From assembly GCA_016808115.1 (NCBI GenBank), contig JAEQBH010004563.1, positions 1-64,000 on the forward strand: 64,000 bases of DNA, written 5' to 3'. Below are positions 24,175 to 35,099 of the stretch, one piece after another. A program made the position numbers and the translations under genes. Origin of the DNA: Tetrastigma voinierianum. Taxonomy: Eukaryota; Streptophyta; Magnoliopsida; Vitales; Vitaceae. A model generated the notes under the pieces. That model saw only the letters and a program-made list of their open reading frames with translations. It made no database searches and had not been told where the DNA came from. Numbering within the stretch: the first letter of the stretch is position 1; every line of letters begins with the position of its first letter.

Positions 24175-26460
24175 CAAATATTGCTGGAATACCCTGTTCA
24201 TCAAATCATGCATGACTGGAGCATTAGTCAAGCAACAGCATCACAAAAGCTTCGTGTGTAGCGTGTCTGAATGCAGTCTTAGGTACATCGCTCACGCACC
24301 CTCAGCGTGACAGACACAAAGTCTATCTTGGAGTATACTCGAGACCCTTGGAGTTGATCGAATAACTCATCGATCCTAGGGAGTGGATACTGATTGGATG
24401 GTAACTGTTCGATTGTAATCTATACTGTATGAACTCGAATCTTCTTTCACGAAGAAATTTGGGCTCCCCCGTGGGATATGCTCAGTGAGATAGATCCTTA
24501 CTTAACAATTCTTCTAACTGAGCCTTAAGCTCCCTTAACTCTGCAGGAGCCATCCTATCAGGAGGAATGGAAATGGGCTCGATCACGAGATCAAATCGAT
24601 AGTGAACTCACGCCTCTCTTTACGGAGGTAATCTACGATATCATCTAGGAATACATCAGAACTCTACAACAAGCTGGAATCTCATCCACTAGAGTCCCCT
24701 CCTTCCCACCTTCTCTCCACCACGCTAAGCTAGATAACACGACAACCCATGCAGCACCATCGCTGCGCTACGAGGCGGAGATCATACTAGAAGATAACTC
24801 TGCGTATTCCTCTGAACTTTACCTCCAATTTCCCTGGCCTATGCAACTTTACTTCCTTTTTATATGATCTAATGTGGCTCTATGGCGGGAATGGCCAATC
24901 CGATACGCGAGAACCACATCAAAATCCCCTCATATCTGGGGCCTTGAGATCCATTTTGGGAACTCACATCCCCCAATCGAACTCTCTTATCTCACATTGC
25001 TAAATGCGAGACTAGCAGGATCTCTACGGGAAGGGGAGAAAGGCTGCCATGCAGGCCATACAATGGAGTGCTGGATCTATGCGGAAGCCATCTAAGAAGG
25101 CACCGGATGCAAATGAAGGCGTGGCTCTAGATCGCTAATGTGTAGCCATCTGATCAAGGATAGAAATAATACTAGTAACCACGTGCGGGGCTGCGTTAGC
25201 ATCTTTGAATCCTGTGAAACCACGGCTTTGGTATAGGTCTCTGTGTCTTGCATCCACTGGGGCCTTCTATCGCCTCTACCACGAAATTGCCTCTACTGGC
25301 AATTTGCAGCCCCTACGCAGGAAACCTCTCTGAAGACCTGCAGTGCTCATCTCGGGTGCGGGGGTAGCTAAATTTATTTGCGATGTCTCTGCACCCCTCA
25401 GCTGAGGACCTCCTTAATAAATGACTATTCGGCCCACGGTGGAAACACCCTCTACTATATCTCCTCGGCTCCTGCATGGTGTCGCCTCGGCACATATGAT
25501 GAACGGGAGGAATGCTGCCGGGTGTCCTCCTGGCAGCTGGGGCCTCAGCTGATCCGATGACAGCTCCCAGGCCTGCACCTCGGCCTCTGTAAACCTCGCC
25601 CTTGCTTCTCTTTTCTGGGTGTTAGAGCTGCATTTGGGAAGTGCTGGTGCACTCCCTCTTACTTTCCTGCCTATACGATGCATAGTTTGTAGTACTCTTC
25701 TCAACCCCTCGGGCTGGCCTCAGCTAAATCCCCCAGTATGTTCGAGGAACCGAGACAAATGAACTACGATCGGTCTTGTAATCCACTGCCGTAAATCGCT
25801 TACGCCGGGCTTCATTAGCACGAATATATGGAACAATCGACTAACTCACGAGAACCTCTTCTCATACTCGATCTTGACATGTTCTTTTGCTCTAATCACG
25901 AAGAACTCCTTAATCTTGAATCCTTGTGACTCACGAGGAAAGAATCGGTCGATAAACTCTTGTTAAAGCTTAGGTACCATGATATACCATCGGGATACCT
26001 CATCCGTAGCATCCAGCGATCTGCCTTGTCTTCCATCGAGCGGAAAACAAGACTCTTTGATCATCCGTGCAGCCCATAACTCCGTAAACCTTGTTTACTC
26101 TATCCAACCATAACCAGGCTGCCTCTAGATCGCCATTGCCATCATATGGCTTGGCGCCCAGCTTCTGTGCTCTCTCTATCGACCTCCTAGGTTCTTCAAG
26201 AACCTCTCTAGGTGGCGGTGGAGGCTGCGACTGTTGACGAGTCGTTTTGGCCACTATCTGAGCAATCTGTGCCACCTGCTCTGCCGTATACAGTCTTAGC
26301 ACTTAAGCTCCCCTTGGTGGCCCAAATGGTCTGCTGACCTTTTTGCTGGAGGTGATTCATGGGCGATAGTGAGACCAACTCGTGCTCATCTCTCTCAGTC
26401 TTGCGGGACCCTCTCAACCTGGAATGACTCCTCTTAGAGACGACCTTGGCGTCCTCTGCA
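24175..26460 (-). pseudogene. Element B gag and N-terminal pol
   Basis: Read right to left, gag carries TAEQVAQIAQIVAK and AQKLGAKPYDGNGDLEAAW-type motifs in the open stretch 26000-26302, followed by further gag helices to about 25400. No clear zinc knuckle was found. RT motifs are PLPRIDELFDQLQGSRVYSK near 24320-24390 and a TNAPVMHDLMNRVFQQY piece directly at the A2 junction (24175-24230). The exact gag start is uncertain because the first codons are frameshifted. Together with 14086-16464 it forms one broken polyprotein. Confidence 0.75.
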
Positions 26461-26683
26461 CATTTTATAGTGCTATATTTGCCAAAAAAATCTTTGTTTA
26501 ATACTTTGAAACACCTCATATGTATGTACTTTGAGTTTGAAAATGCATGGTTACCCGATAGTGTAAAATAGTGTATCGAAAACTTCACAATGTTTAATAA
26601 CCTGAAGTTTCGTAGAGCAGACTCTGTTACCCAAACTTGTGTTGGTATGTTTCTCCTTAAGCTTTAGGTTATTGTATACTTGG

Positions 26684-26698
26684 GCTCTGATACCAATT
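26684..26698 (-). other. Element B primer binding site
   Basis: The minus strand reads TTGGTATCAGAGCCCA just inside the LTR end GGGGGTGTGACAAA. This is the standard initiator tRNA-Met site and proves the minus orientation. Confidence 0.9.
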
Positions 26699-29252
26699 TG
26701 TCACACCCCCACCCCTACTAGCGGCGGGTGTGCGAAGCCGCCTGAGGCTCCCTCAGTAGATTACTTCGACAACTAGAGAATCACATGGACGAGCGGAGTA
26801 TTTATGTTGGCAGAGTATAAAATTTTCTTTCCTGACTTGTAGTTTTATAAAATTGGTAGTAAACCATTCTTATCTGAACATATCCCCAAAACTGTATATA
26901 CGATTTACACTTTTCAAAATATGGTAATAACCTGATCTTTCAAAAAGCCTTAGGCTCATCCATTTCACAAAACAAAGCATGTACGCCATATGCTCAAGTA
27001 CAAATTCAAAGTATTTCCTTACAAAGTTATTTAATACAACACTTATACTAGAGTCGAGAAACTAAATGTCTCCGTCAGTGATACTGTGCACGGAAAATAG
27101 TTTTCGCAGGAGAGAGAGAAGAGAGAAATGAAATCAAAAAACGAGGCCGAGTGAGTGTATGCTTTATAAAATGCCTTTTTCTGAAAATATCTCAAAACGA
27201 AGTAAAACTATATTTACAAGACATTTTCGAAACCTTGCTTGCTTAGTATAAAAGTTGCAAACTTTTCATAACTTCTTGCTTACTTTGCTTTAAAAGTTTC
27301 TAAAACTTTTCATAAAATTACTTGTTTGCTTGCTTTGAAAGTTTCTAAAAACTTTTCATACTATGCTTGCTTGCTTGCTTTAAAAGTTTCTAAAAACTTT
27401 TCATACTATGCTTGCTTGCTTGCTTTAAAAGTTTCTAAAACTTTTCAGAAAATGCTTGCTTGCTTTTGCTGTAAAAGTTTCTAAAAACTTTTCATAAAAT
27501 GCTTGTTTGCTTGCTTTAAGTTCTAAAACTTCAAAATTTAACTTCTTGCTTTGCTTTAAAAGTTTATAAGAACTTTCATAAACGAGGCTTTGGGCTTCAG
27601 CCATTTGCTTTAAAAGTTTCTAAAAACTTTTCATAAAATGCCTTACTAGTAGTTTGATTTTAAAATTGTGTAAAATGCTTATAAATCAAGATCAACCACC
27701 TAGAGGCCTTTCCTTCTTTGTACCTAGTAAACACGGGGCAGACTGATTGAGTGGAAGGACACAGGTCCACATCACAGTGGAAAGGACCTTGGCCCACATC
27801 ACCTTTTAAGGTAAATATGGTGGAAGGAGCCCAGCAGTACTGCGTCACGTAAATACAGTTAGCGCGTGGGCTGTTTATAAATAATTTTGCTTTGCTTGAA
27901 ATATGGTTTAATACTTTAAAACCATTGCTTTGCTTGAAATATGGTTATCTTTAAAACCATAACATACAGTGTAAACGATTTATAAGTAGACACTAGTATT
28001 GAAAAATAGGTTTTAGAACACTCCTTATTCTTTTATAATAATTGAGCACGACAGTTCTCGCCTAAAGCTGTTACCCTACACATTAGTGTATTAGACCACA
28101 CACGTCGGCTGGCAAACAATTTGCACACTTGGTGCTCTGATTAAATTTTTAGAAAATATGTGGGCCCCGAATCTTTGATTCATAGGCATATGTCATTAGA
28201 CTCAAGAGACTTTCCATAGAGTCTAAAAACACCCAAAAACACCCAAAAACATTTCTGAAAATTATGTCCGGACTGTTTGAATAAAATCCTGAAATTTAAA
28301 CTCGAACTATAAGCGATCAAGAGAAATTCATTGAGCATCAAAATAGTCGAAAAAAATTCTACAAAATCTAAACTCCAATCCAAAAATTTTGGGATTTGAG
28401 AATTTGCATCTCATAGCCTCTAAGAAAATTCCAAGCTTCATTACATAGCATTTAGGCTAAAAATTACTCAAGTAGGAAAATTCCCTATCTTTTGGAGTTT
28501 CTTAGAAATGCTAAACTTTTAATAGTACATGCGTAGCTCTCTCGTCAGTAGACCCGACTTATCTACTCGACAAAAATCGATCTGATTTCCATAAATTTGA
28601 AGAAACAAAGATAAAAAATAAATAAAAATATCTTTCTCTCACATTCTACTTCTCTTGCCTCCATTCGTTCCCACATTCGTTTTGACTTTTATTGCTTTTG
28701 ATTTTTCAATTTACTGTATTGTGTGTGTGTGTGTATTATTTGGATATAACCCATGCCTCATTGGATCCATTTTGTCAGTACCTTTCTTTTAGACAATTAT
28801 TTTAAATGAACTTTGCTCAAGCCATTTCGAGCTTAGAGATTTTTCGTAAAAATCTGGGTACACAGCATTGACGAATTATCACCTAGAAAATCGAAGTAAA
28901 ATATTAAGTTGTCTGGTCGATGAAGCTTTGGAGTCATTTAGATTTCGTGAGGCAGAGATTTAGCGGCGTAGTGGTTTCATCATCAAAGATCTAAATTTTC
29001 AGGCTTCCACAGAACCGTTATGGCAATTTATTATTATTATTCTTTTGAAATTATAATTTAATACTTTCACCCCTCCATTTTCCTTAATTGCAAAAGTGCC
29101 CGCAATGCTTTGAAAAGCTTTATAATTTCGTCGCCCAAAAGCAATTTCAAAAAATACTACTATGACACTCAAATAATTAAGGAAGCTCTTGGTGCACATA
29201 TGCGACCCTACGGTTACACATACCGTACACCCTCTTGGGACGGGGCGTTACA
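26699..29252 (-). repeat. Element B 5' LTR
   Basis: On the minus strand it starts TGTAACGCCCCGTCCCAAGA at 29252 and ends GGGGGTGTGACA at 26699, about 2.55 kb. It holds a TTGCTTGC/AAAAGTTT array (27215-27640), a second hairpin repeat at 27890-27965, and a short (TG)n run near 28720-28735. Its 3' part resembles LTR E (37294-38420), so B and E are related families. Confidence 0.85.
27215..27640. repeat. Array of ~50-base units with AAAAGTTTCTAAAAACTTTT hairpins
   Basis: Eight or so units, each TTGCTTGCTT followed by AAAAGTTTCTAAAAACTTTT and CATAAAATG. AAAAGTTT pairs with AAACTTTT around CTAA, so every unit can form a small stem-loop. A similar array is at 37840-38105 in LTR E. Confidence 0.8.
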
Positions 29253-30343
29253 GTGAATAGTGCCGACCTTAGGGTTTCACTATTCACGTGTATTGTTGTG
29301 TGATTTTTGCGTGTTTTGGGTGATTCAAAATGAATTACTTGATTGGTTAATTAACCCATGTGAGCTAGTTTTGGTGTTAATGGTTGCAAATTGAATAACA
29401 TGATTTATGTGAGTTAATTATGTTAGTATATACATGTTTATATATTAGCATGAGTTGTTGGAATTGGCATAATGTATTCCATATGCCTTTGGGGCACCAC
29501 TAGAATATTAGGAGTGAGTGCAGCACAGAAAAAATAAAGGAAAATGTTTGTGAAAGGAATTTCGAGGAAGATTTTGGAGAATTGTGTGTTGGGAGATTGT
29601 CCGACAATTCACGTCGGAGGGGGCTATGAATTGTTTGGGAGGATTATCCAGCAGATTCGCCCTTGGAGGTTATCAAATAGAGATTTAGAAACTTCGGTAG
29701 TAAGTTTTAGAGAACAAAGTTTTGTTTTGAAAGCGTATTTTTACTCGCATTTGGCTTAGGCATGTGTGAAGTCGGTGATGACTCGGACATGGGATTGAGC
29801 AGTAGACATTCCAAGTAGGATCATGTATTTACTTGAGTGTGATTGTTTGCCATGACATGTGCACTTAGGTAGGGAGTAACTCACGTAGAGTGCTCGCTCT
29901 TGGGCTTTGCTCACCTTGTCGAGGGAGGTAGCTATTTCGGTGCGAAGTGTCTGGGAGGACGGCGGCTCAGTAGCGTTTTAGCAGGGTTATGGCTTTGGTA
30001 TTCGTTTTATTAGAACATGTATTAAAACTTTAGAATTTTGATATATGTTTTGACTAAGAGTATTGTAATAACTCTTTAACTATTGGTATATAGTTGATGT
30101 AATGCTAGTGAATATTGATGTATGGGCCCACGTGGCCATTTTTACTCATTTTAATTGTATATGGACCCGGTGTGGTCTTTGTAAAATATTGGGATAGGTT
30201 GGGACATGTTGTATTTTGGGTAGAGCTCCCCGTACAAAGGAGACTCTACTCGATTTCATGAGTGGTGTCGGGTTACAGGCATCCCACAGATATTCCTTGA
30301 TTTGACGGGTTGTCAACGGACCCCCGGGAAATGGGGCGTCACA
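29253..30343 (+). mobile_element. Right half of family A LTR A8, interrupted by element B
   Basis: Begins mid-LTR at the GGGTTTCACTATTCACGTG block and continues in family A order to CCCCCGGGAAATGGGGCGTCACA at 30343. Element B's LTR ends exactly where the family A sequence starts. The left half should lie beyond B, left of the window. Confidence 0.8.
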
Positions 30344-30447
30344 AAATCCATATTTTATTTTCCTTCCACTTTTCTTCTTTATTTTCTTTTCTTAGTAGCG
30401 ATTCCAAAGCGATACTAAGGAAAGGAAAAAAAAGCCAAGAAACATAC

Positions 30448-30512
30448 CTCTATATTTTGATGCTCGCCTTGTTTTGTTAATTCATAGAACTTGTGCATGA
30501 GCATTTCTTCTT
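30448..30512 (-). CDS. Putative host exon, coiled-coil-like
   Basis: The minus strand shows an AG ending TATGTATGTAG, an open stretch encoding EEMLMHKFYELTKQG and on to NIE, and a good donor GAG/GTATGTTTC. The charged, leucine-spaced residues continue the helical character of the exon at 31633. Starting three codons' frame earlier, at GTAGAAGAA (30516), would join in phase with that exon, but no AG precedes that point. Either the acceptor is mutated or a base is wrong. Function not recognised. Confidence 0.45.
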
Positions 30513-30585
30513 CTACATACATATCATAACACATGAAATTTTAGAAAGGACTATTCAAATTACTAGAACTGAACAAGAAACGACA

Positions 30586-30603
30586 ATATATATATATATA
30601 TAT
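30586..30603. repeat. (AT)n microsatellite
   Basis: Uninterrupted alternating A/T inside a host intron. Confidence 0.8.
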
Positions 30604-31632
30604 TATGGATAATAAGAAACGACAACATATCATCATTATATTTTATTTATGACAAATTATTCTTTTTAGAACGCAAATATAGCTTGGCAGATGTCTAAGT
30701 TCACACTTAATGTTCTCGATTCATCTTCACACCCCCACGCCACCAATTGATTTCACTATTAATATGAGGAGACCTAGACACGACTCGCCGGACAGCATCA
30801 TCAGAACAAGAAATAGCATGCCATGTATAGAAATGGCTAACATTATTGTTGCTAAATAAATTAGTATTAATCGGTGTAATCAGCTTTTTAGTATAGTAAG
30901 TGAACCCCAAGCAATTTACACTAAGAATTTCTCAAAAAACTCTACTTTCTTATCCATTCTTCCTCCTAAAATTTTCAAACCTAAACCATTGTTAGAATCA
31001 TAGTTTTAATAGGCACAAGGTGCACCCAAGCACAAATGTCTCTCATAGCTTAAGTGCAAGGCACAACACAAGGGGCGTGTCTAAGTGAAGTGAAATGTGA
31101 CTTTGGATGCACATCAATGTTACAAATTTTATTTTTTTTATTTTTATGGATAACAGAGCAAATATATTCATCTAAAAGAAGCTATGGAGAGGGGGACCAA
31201 AAGCCTATACAAAAAAAGGGCTGGAAACAAAAACAAACTAGTCCACTAGACGAACTAGAGAATGCAAAAAATCAATGTTACAAATTTGATTCCAAATATG
31301 ATTGTATTAATAAAAAGTTTAAGATTCTAATGTTTAAAATAAAAATCCAATAAAAAGTAATAAAATTATATAAATTTCAACAGAAATTTCAAGAATAAAA
31401 GTGTTTGTAAAACTATGATTAAACTTAAGATAAGACGATATGTAACTAGGTAGTGGTTGTGCTCAACCCTCAACTCCTTAAGAGCACCTTAAACTATGGT
31501 TAGAATCCAGGTCGGCGAAGAAATTTATTTGAGTATTTCGATTATCTTGTTCGATGTTTCTTCAAAGTTATTCCAACGTATACTTATCATGAGTCATTTC
31601 TAGAAAGACAAAAATAATTAAACTTGAACTAC

Positions 31633-31705
31633 CTGAAGTTTATGCAATTCATCTGACATTGATCTATAAGCATCCATAAGAAGGCCGTTTTGCTTCTCCA
31701 AATGT
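31633..31705 (-). CDS. Putative host exon, coiled-coil-like
   Basis: The minus strand shows acceptor TTTATTTGTGTAG, then 73 bases open in one frame encoding HLEKQNGLLMDAYRSM and ending DELHKLQ, then donor CAG/GTAGTT. The first base completes a codon begun in the preceding exon (32419), which can end two bases into a codon. The residue pattern is amphipathic and helical. No family could be named, and it has no resemblance to the surrounding retroelements. Confidence 0.55.
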
Positions 31706-31755
31706 CTACACAAATAAAAAGAAAAGGGAAATTAACTATATATTAACACTAATAC

Positions 31756-31869
31756 AACTAATTTTTTGATAAGTACGCAATTTTGTCCCCATTGGAACTT
31801 GAACCTGGTCCCCTCCCCTCCCTATGCCAGCCTTAGCCCTTAATCACTGAGCTAGGCCTCATTGGCAAA
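31756..31869 (-). mobile_element. Short tRNA-derived SINE-like insertion
   Basis: The minus strand has a pol III A-box-like GGCCTAGCTCAGTGATTAAG and a B-box-like AGGTTCAAGTTCC 45-50 bases on, ending in ATCAAAAAAT. It is flanked by an 8-base direct repeat ACTAATAC (31748-31755 and 31870-31877). It lies in a host intron. At 114 bases it is short for a SINE and may be truncated. Confidence 0.55.
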
Positions 31870-32284
31870 ACTAATACTGCTAATGATAATAATAATCGAA
31901 ATAAGAACAAAAGAAAATTGACGAGTTTTACTCTAATATTTTTTATGTGTATTTTAGGTCCATCTGTTCAAAGGGATTTCATCTACTGAACCAGGATTCT
32001 CCAAGCAAATGAACAACCAAGGGTTCAAATTGAATGCCTCTTCACAGATTGTGAATTTTCTTATCAAACACAACTTAAGAAAAAAAATTTCACATACAAT
32101 TTATCATATGGCTTGCCAACATAAATCCAGCACTTTAACAAAACACAATAAGTTGTAATTCAAAATGGATATTATGAATTCACCCATCTTTGCAAAATAA
32201 ATTATATTCAAAGATGATGCGGCGGTATGGGCGTAAACCTCTCCCAATGGACTTGCAAACTTCTCTGTGGACGCCAAGAAATAA

Positions 32285-32400
32285 ACTAGATGGTAAGGTG
32301 GTTAATTTCTGGTTTCACTGTGAGGTCTCAGGGTGGTGGATTCTCGAAATCGCAATGTTAGTTTCCGCTTAAACTCGTTTTCTTCTTTCCCACTTCCTTG
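32285..32400 (+). mobile_element. Possible tRNA-derived SINE fragment
   Basis: ATGGTAAGGTGGTTAATTTC resembles an A box, and GGTGGATTCTCGAAATCGC about 35 bases later resembles a B box with an extra base. No target duplication or tail was identified. Confidence 0.35.
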
Positions 32401-32418
32401 GGGGTCAATATATACCAC

Positions 32419-32504
32419 ATATATGCTATTATTGGAGAGATTCCAGAAACTGCTTCAAGATGCTCGTAGATTGACTTATATAACTTAATACCATCATTAA
32501 TCCC
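32419..32504 (-). CDS. Putative host exon
   Basis: The minus strand shows acceptor CATTTTGTGTAG, then a frame with no stop encoding GINDGIKLYKSIYEHLE and on to GISPIIAY; the other two frames have stops. A donor AT/GTGG at 32418 gives the phase needed by the next exon. The stronger-looking donor TG/GTATAT two bases further would create a TGA at the junction. Amphipathic helix character continues into the next exon. Function not recognised. Confidence 0.5.
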
Positions 32505-32681
32505 CTACACAAAATGCAAGTCCTAATCCGTAAAGATATCGACACCGGTCATACCAACATAGACCTCAAACACGTAAAATCCTTGAGTTTTGTGGTACAA
32601 GAGAAATAACTAGACAAACTAAGACATACTAAAACATAACAATTCCGCAATTCAGAATAAACTTCTAAGTGGCATCACTAA

Positions 32682-34669
32682 TGTAAGACCGAGAAAATTC
32701 CATAATTTTCCTAAAATGACAAAATTGTAATTTGGTAAAATCTAAAATTTAGATCTCGATGATGAAATGATTTCACCGTTGAATCGCCTCGTGAAATCTT
32801 AGCCAACACGTCGACCGTCGACTTCAAGACAATAGATTTGCATCGCCGAGGCAATCGAGTACTCCCGTGTTTAAAACGATATTTTATGTGACAAAAGTCA
32901 CATATAACATGTACTCATGTGCCATAAGTTGCATGAGTAGAGAAATGATGGAAATGGACGGCCGAGATAGTGCTAAGTGTCAAAATAGTGGAAAGAAGGG
33001 ACATATAAGTCATTTTTTAATTTTAAATGAGGAAAGATGAAATAACAAATAGTGTCATCTCTACCTTCAAAAAAAAAGAGGCAAAACGTGAAGGCTGATG
33101 AGGAGGAGATGCACGGGTTAGTTTCTTGAATTTTAAAGGGAGAGTAAGGGACTTCTCTCTCAGATTTCTACTAATCCGACCACAATTTTTAAAGAAGCGA
33201 GTCGCTTCACGCAGCCGAGGGCAACGCGTAGGTAGTCGGTTTCAAGGAGTTTTGACCCGTGAGGCGGGTTTTATCCTACTTGTTTTACTTTGATTTAAGT
33301 GCTTTGTCGATGTTTCAAGTTGGCTCAGGCCTCAATGGCCGCTTGATCGTCCCAAATCTCGAACCGGCGTGTGAAAATCGCGGAAACTCCAATTGAGCGC
33401 ATCCGTGGCGCGTAGGGATCGAATTGGGTGTTCGTGGCTTCGCTTTATACAATAAATCGTGTTTTGATGTGTACGAGGCCGAAAATGGCCATGGATTTCG
33501 GGTTCACAAAGTGGAATCGATGTTGATCACGTGAACAAGAATCCGAGGTTCTTCACTGCTCACACGACGTTGTTCACAAAAATAAATATTTTGGCGAGAA
33601 AATGTGTTCGCTGAGAAATTCAAATTGAATTGTCAGATTTGTTAATTAGCCCATGTGAGCTAACACTTTTTGGTGTAATTGATGGCGAATGTGCATAACA
33701 TGTTTTATGTGCTTTAAATTATGTTACTACGTATACATGGTTTATATATTAGTACAATGTATATCAGGTTGAAATTTCATAATGCATTTCATATGCACCT
33801 GCAGCTTCCAGAAATTAAAGCCAGGCATGACATGAATTTTCTGGAAAAAATGAACATGGTTGCGAAAGGAATTTCACAGGATGATTTTCCGAAGAATGGT
33901 GTTGTGAGATGGTCCTACAATTACACGCGTCGGAGGGGCCCATGTATTGTTTTGGGAAGGTTTCAACACATTCACCCCTGAGGGTAGTCCCATAATTTTT
34001 TACCGAAACTCGGTAGCGGTATTTCAAAAACAACAAGTTTTGTTTTGAATAAGATGCTTTTCATACATGGCTTGTGCAAGTGTGAGGGAGTCGGTGAGGC
34101 TCTGTGGACATGGGTTGGAAGGAGTCATTTACATTCAAGTAGATCACGACTTGTTTCGAATGTGTGTTTACATATGATCATTGCATTGCACTTAGCGGGG
34201 AGTAACCCATTTAGGGTGATCACCATCGGGCGATAGCTCACCTTGCCGAGGGAAAATTTTTACTGTGCATGGGAGCATGCGAGGAGACTGGCCATCCTAG
34301 GAGTGTTGTTTTTGCTTCAAGTTGTGGCTTTGGTATTATTATGCATGATAAGGTATTAGAATTATATAATTTTAATATATGTTTGTGATAAGAGTAATTT
34401 CTTAACTCTTGAAACTATTATATACGGTTGATATGTCGGGTTTGTGAGTATTAACGCAGGGCTCAAGGGCCATTTTACTCATTATAATTATATATGAGAC
34501 TCTGCGGTGGTCATTGTTGATGTTTAGACAAGTGATGCATGGGTAGGCTTCCCGCATTAAAGTGAGACTCGCCCGATTTTTGTGAGAGAGATGTGCCGGT
34601 CACCCGACATTCACGAGTATTTCCGGCTGGGCTTACTGCAGTCAACTGACCCCCGGATTCGGGGGCCAA
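32682..34669 (+). repeat. A3 5' LTR
   Basis: Family A LTR from TGTAAGACCGAGAAAATTCC to CCCCCGGATTCGGGGGCCA. The following CGCATCGTAGCTAGC is a badly decayed primer binding site. 34670-35100 is a shortened leader with the GTGATTACCTAGGAAATCAC block and no gene. Confidence 0.8.
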
Positions 34670-35099
34670 CTCGCATCGTAGCTAGCAAAACCACACTTAG
34701 GTGCTCTATGGGTGTGTTTGAGGTGCAGGCTCATACTACCAAAAGATGGTATCGTGAGCTAAGGTAAACGATTACCTTAGAAGCTCAAGCAGGTAGAGCT
34801 TGTGTATACGAATACCTGTGGCTTAGACTGGGCTTAGGCCATGGTCATTAAGGAGTAAGAACATCACAAACTGTATAGTCGATGTTGTGAGCAGGTATGT
34901 GATTACCTAGGAAATCACGAGACAGGACTAGAACACTACATGGTAATCGTGTTTTACGGTCAATATCAGACATAACACGAGTGATGTGATCATGCGTCAG
35001 CATGGAATTGTGATTAAATCGTATGCTTGGTGAATAGCATAAGAATGATGTCAACACTAGGGTTAGTGTGAGAAACGCGTTTGAGAAATTTTGGACAAA

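Larger units (their letters stand above)
12471..29252 (-). mobile_element. Element B: Ty3/gypsy retrotransposon interrupted by A2
   Basis: Two LTRs (12471-14055, 26699-29252) flank an interior with a polypurine tract on the left and a primer binding site on the right, giving minus-strand orientation. Removing A2 (16465-24174) leaves about 4.9 kb of interior, normal for gypsy gag-pol. Its right end sits inside family A LTR A8. Its left LTR is broken by A7. All domains are degenerate, so B cannot move by itself. Confidence 0.8.
30344..32681 (-). other. Low-copy host DNA, part 1: introns of a minus-strand gene
   Basis: Not similar to the LTR families around it. It contains three exon-like segments on the minus strand (30448, 31633, 32419), one or two tRNA-derived SINE-like pieces, an (AT)n run at 30586-30603, and a GGCACAAGGTGCACCCAAGC-type dispersed repeat at about 31010-31085. 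Open stretches at 30707-30910 (minus) and 31054-31353 (plus) were not recognised and have no splice or start context, so they are not called as genes. The piece ends at A3, and its continuation is 43963. Confidence 0.55.

Noticed and set aside
27215..27640. CRISPR-like regular repeats
   Set aside because: Units are degenerate, spacers are not unique, and the array lies in a plant LTR; it is an LTR-internal tandem repeat.
30707..30910. Minus-strand open frame with HINSEINWWRGG as a gene
   Set aside because: No recognised domain and no splice sites in phase with neighbouring exons; probably intronic chance or an old repeat.
31756..31869. A functional tRNA gene
   Set aside because: Only A- and B-box-like words are present; no cloverleaf stems could be built, and flanking duplications indicate a SINE.
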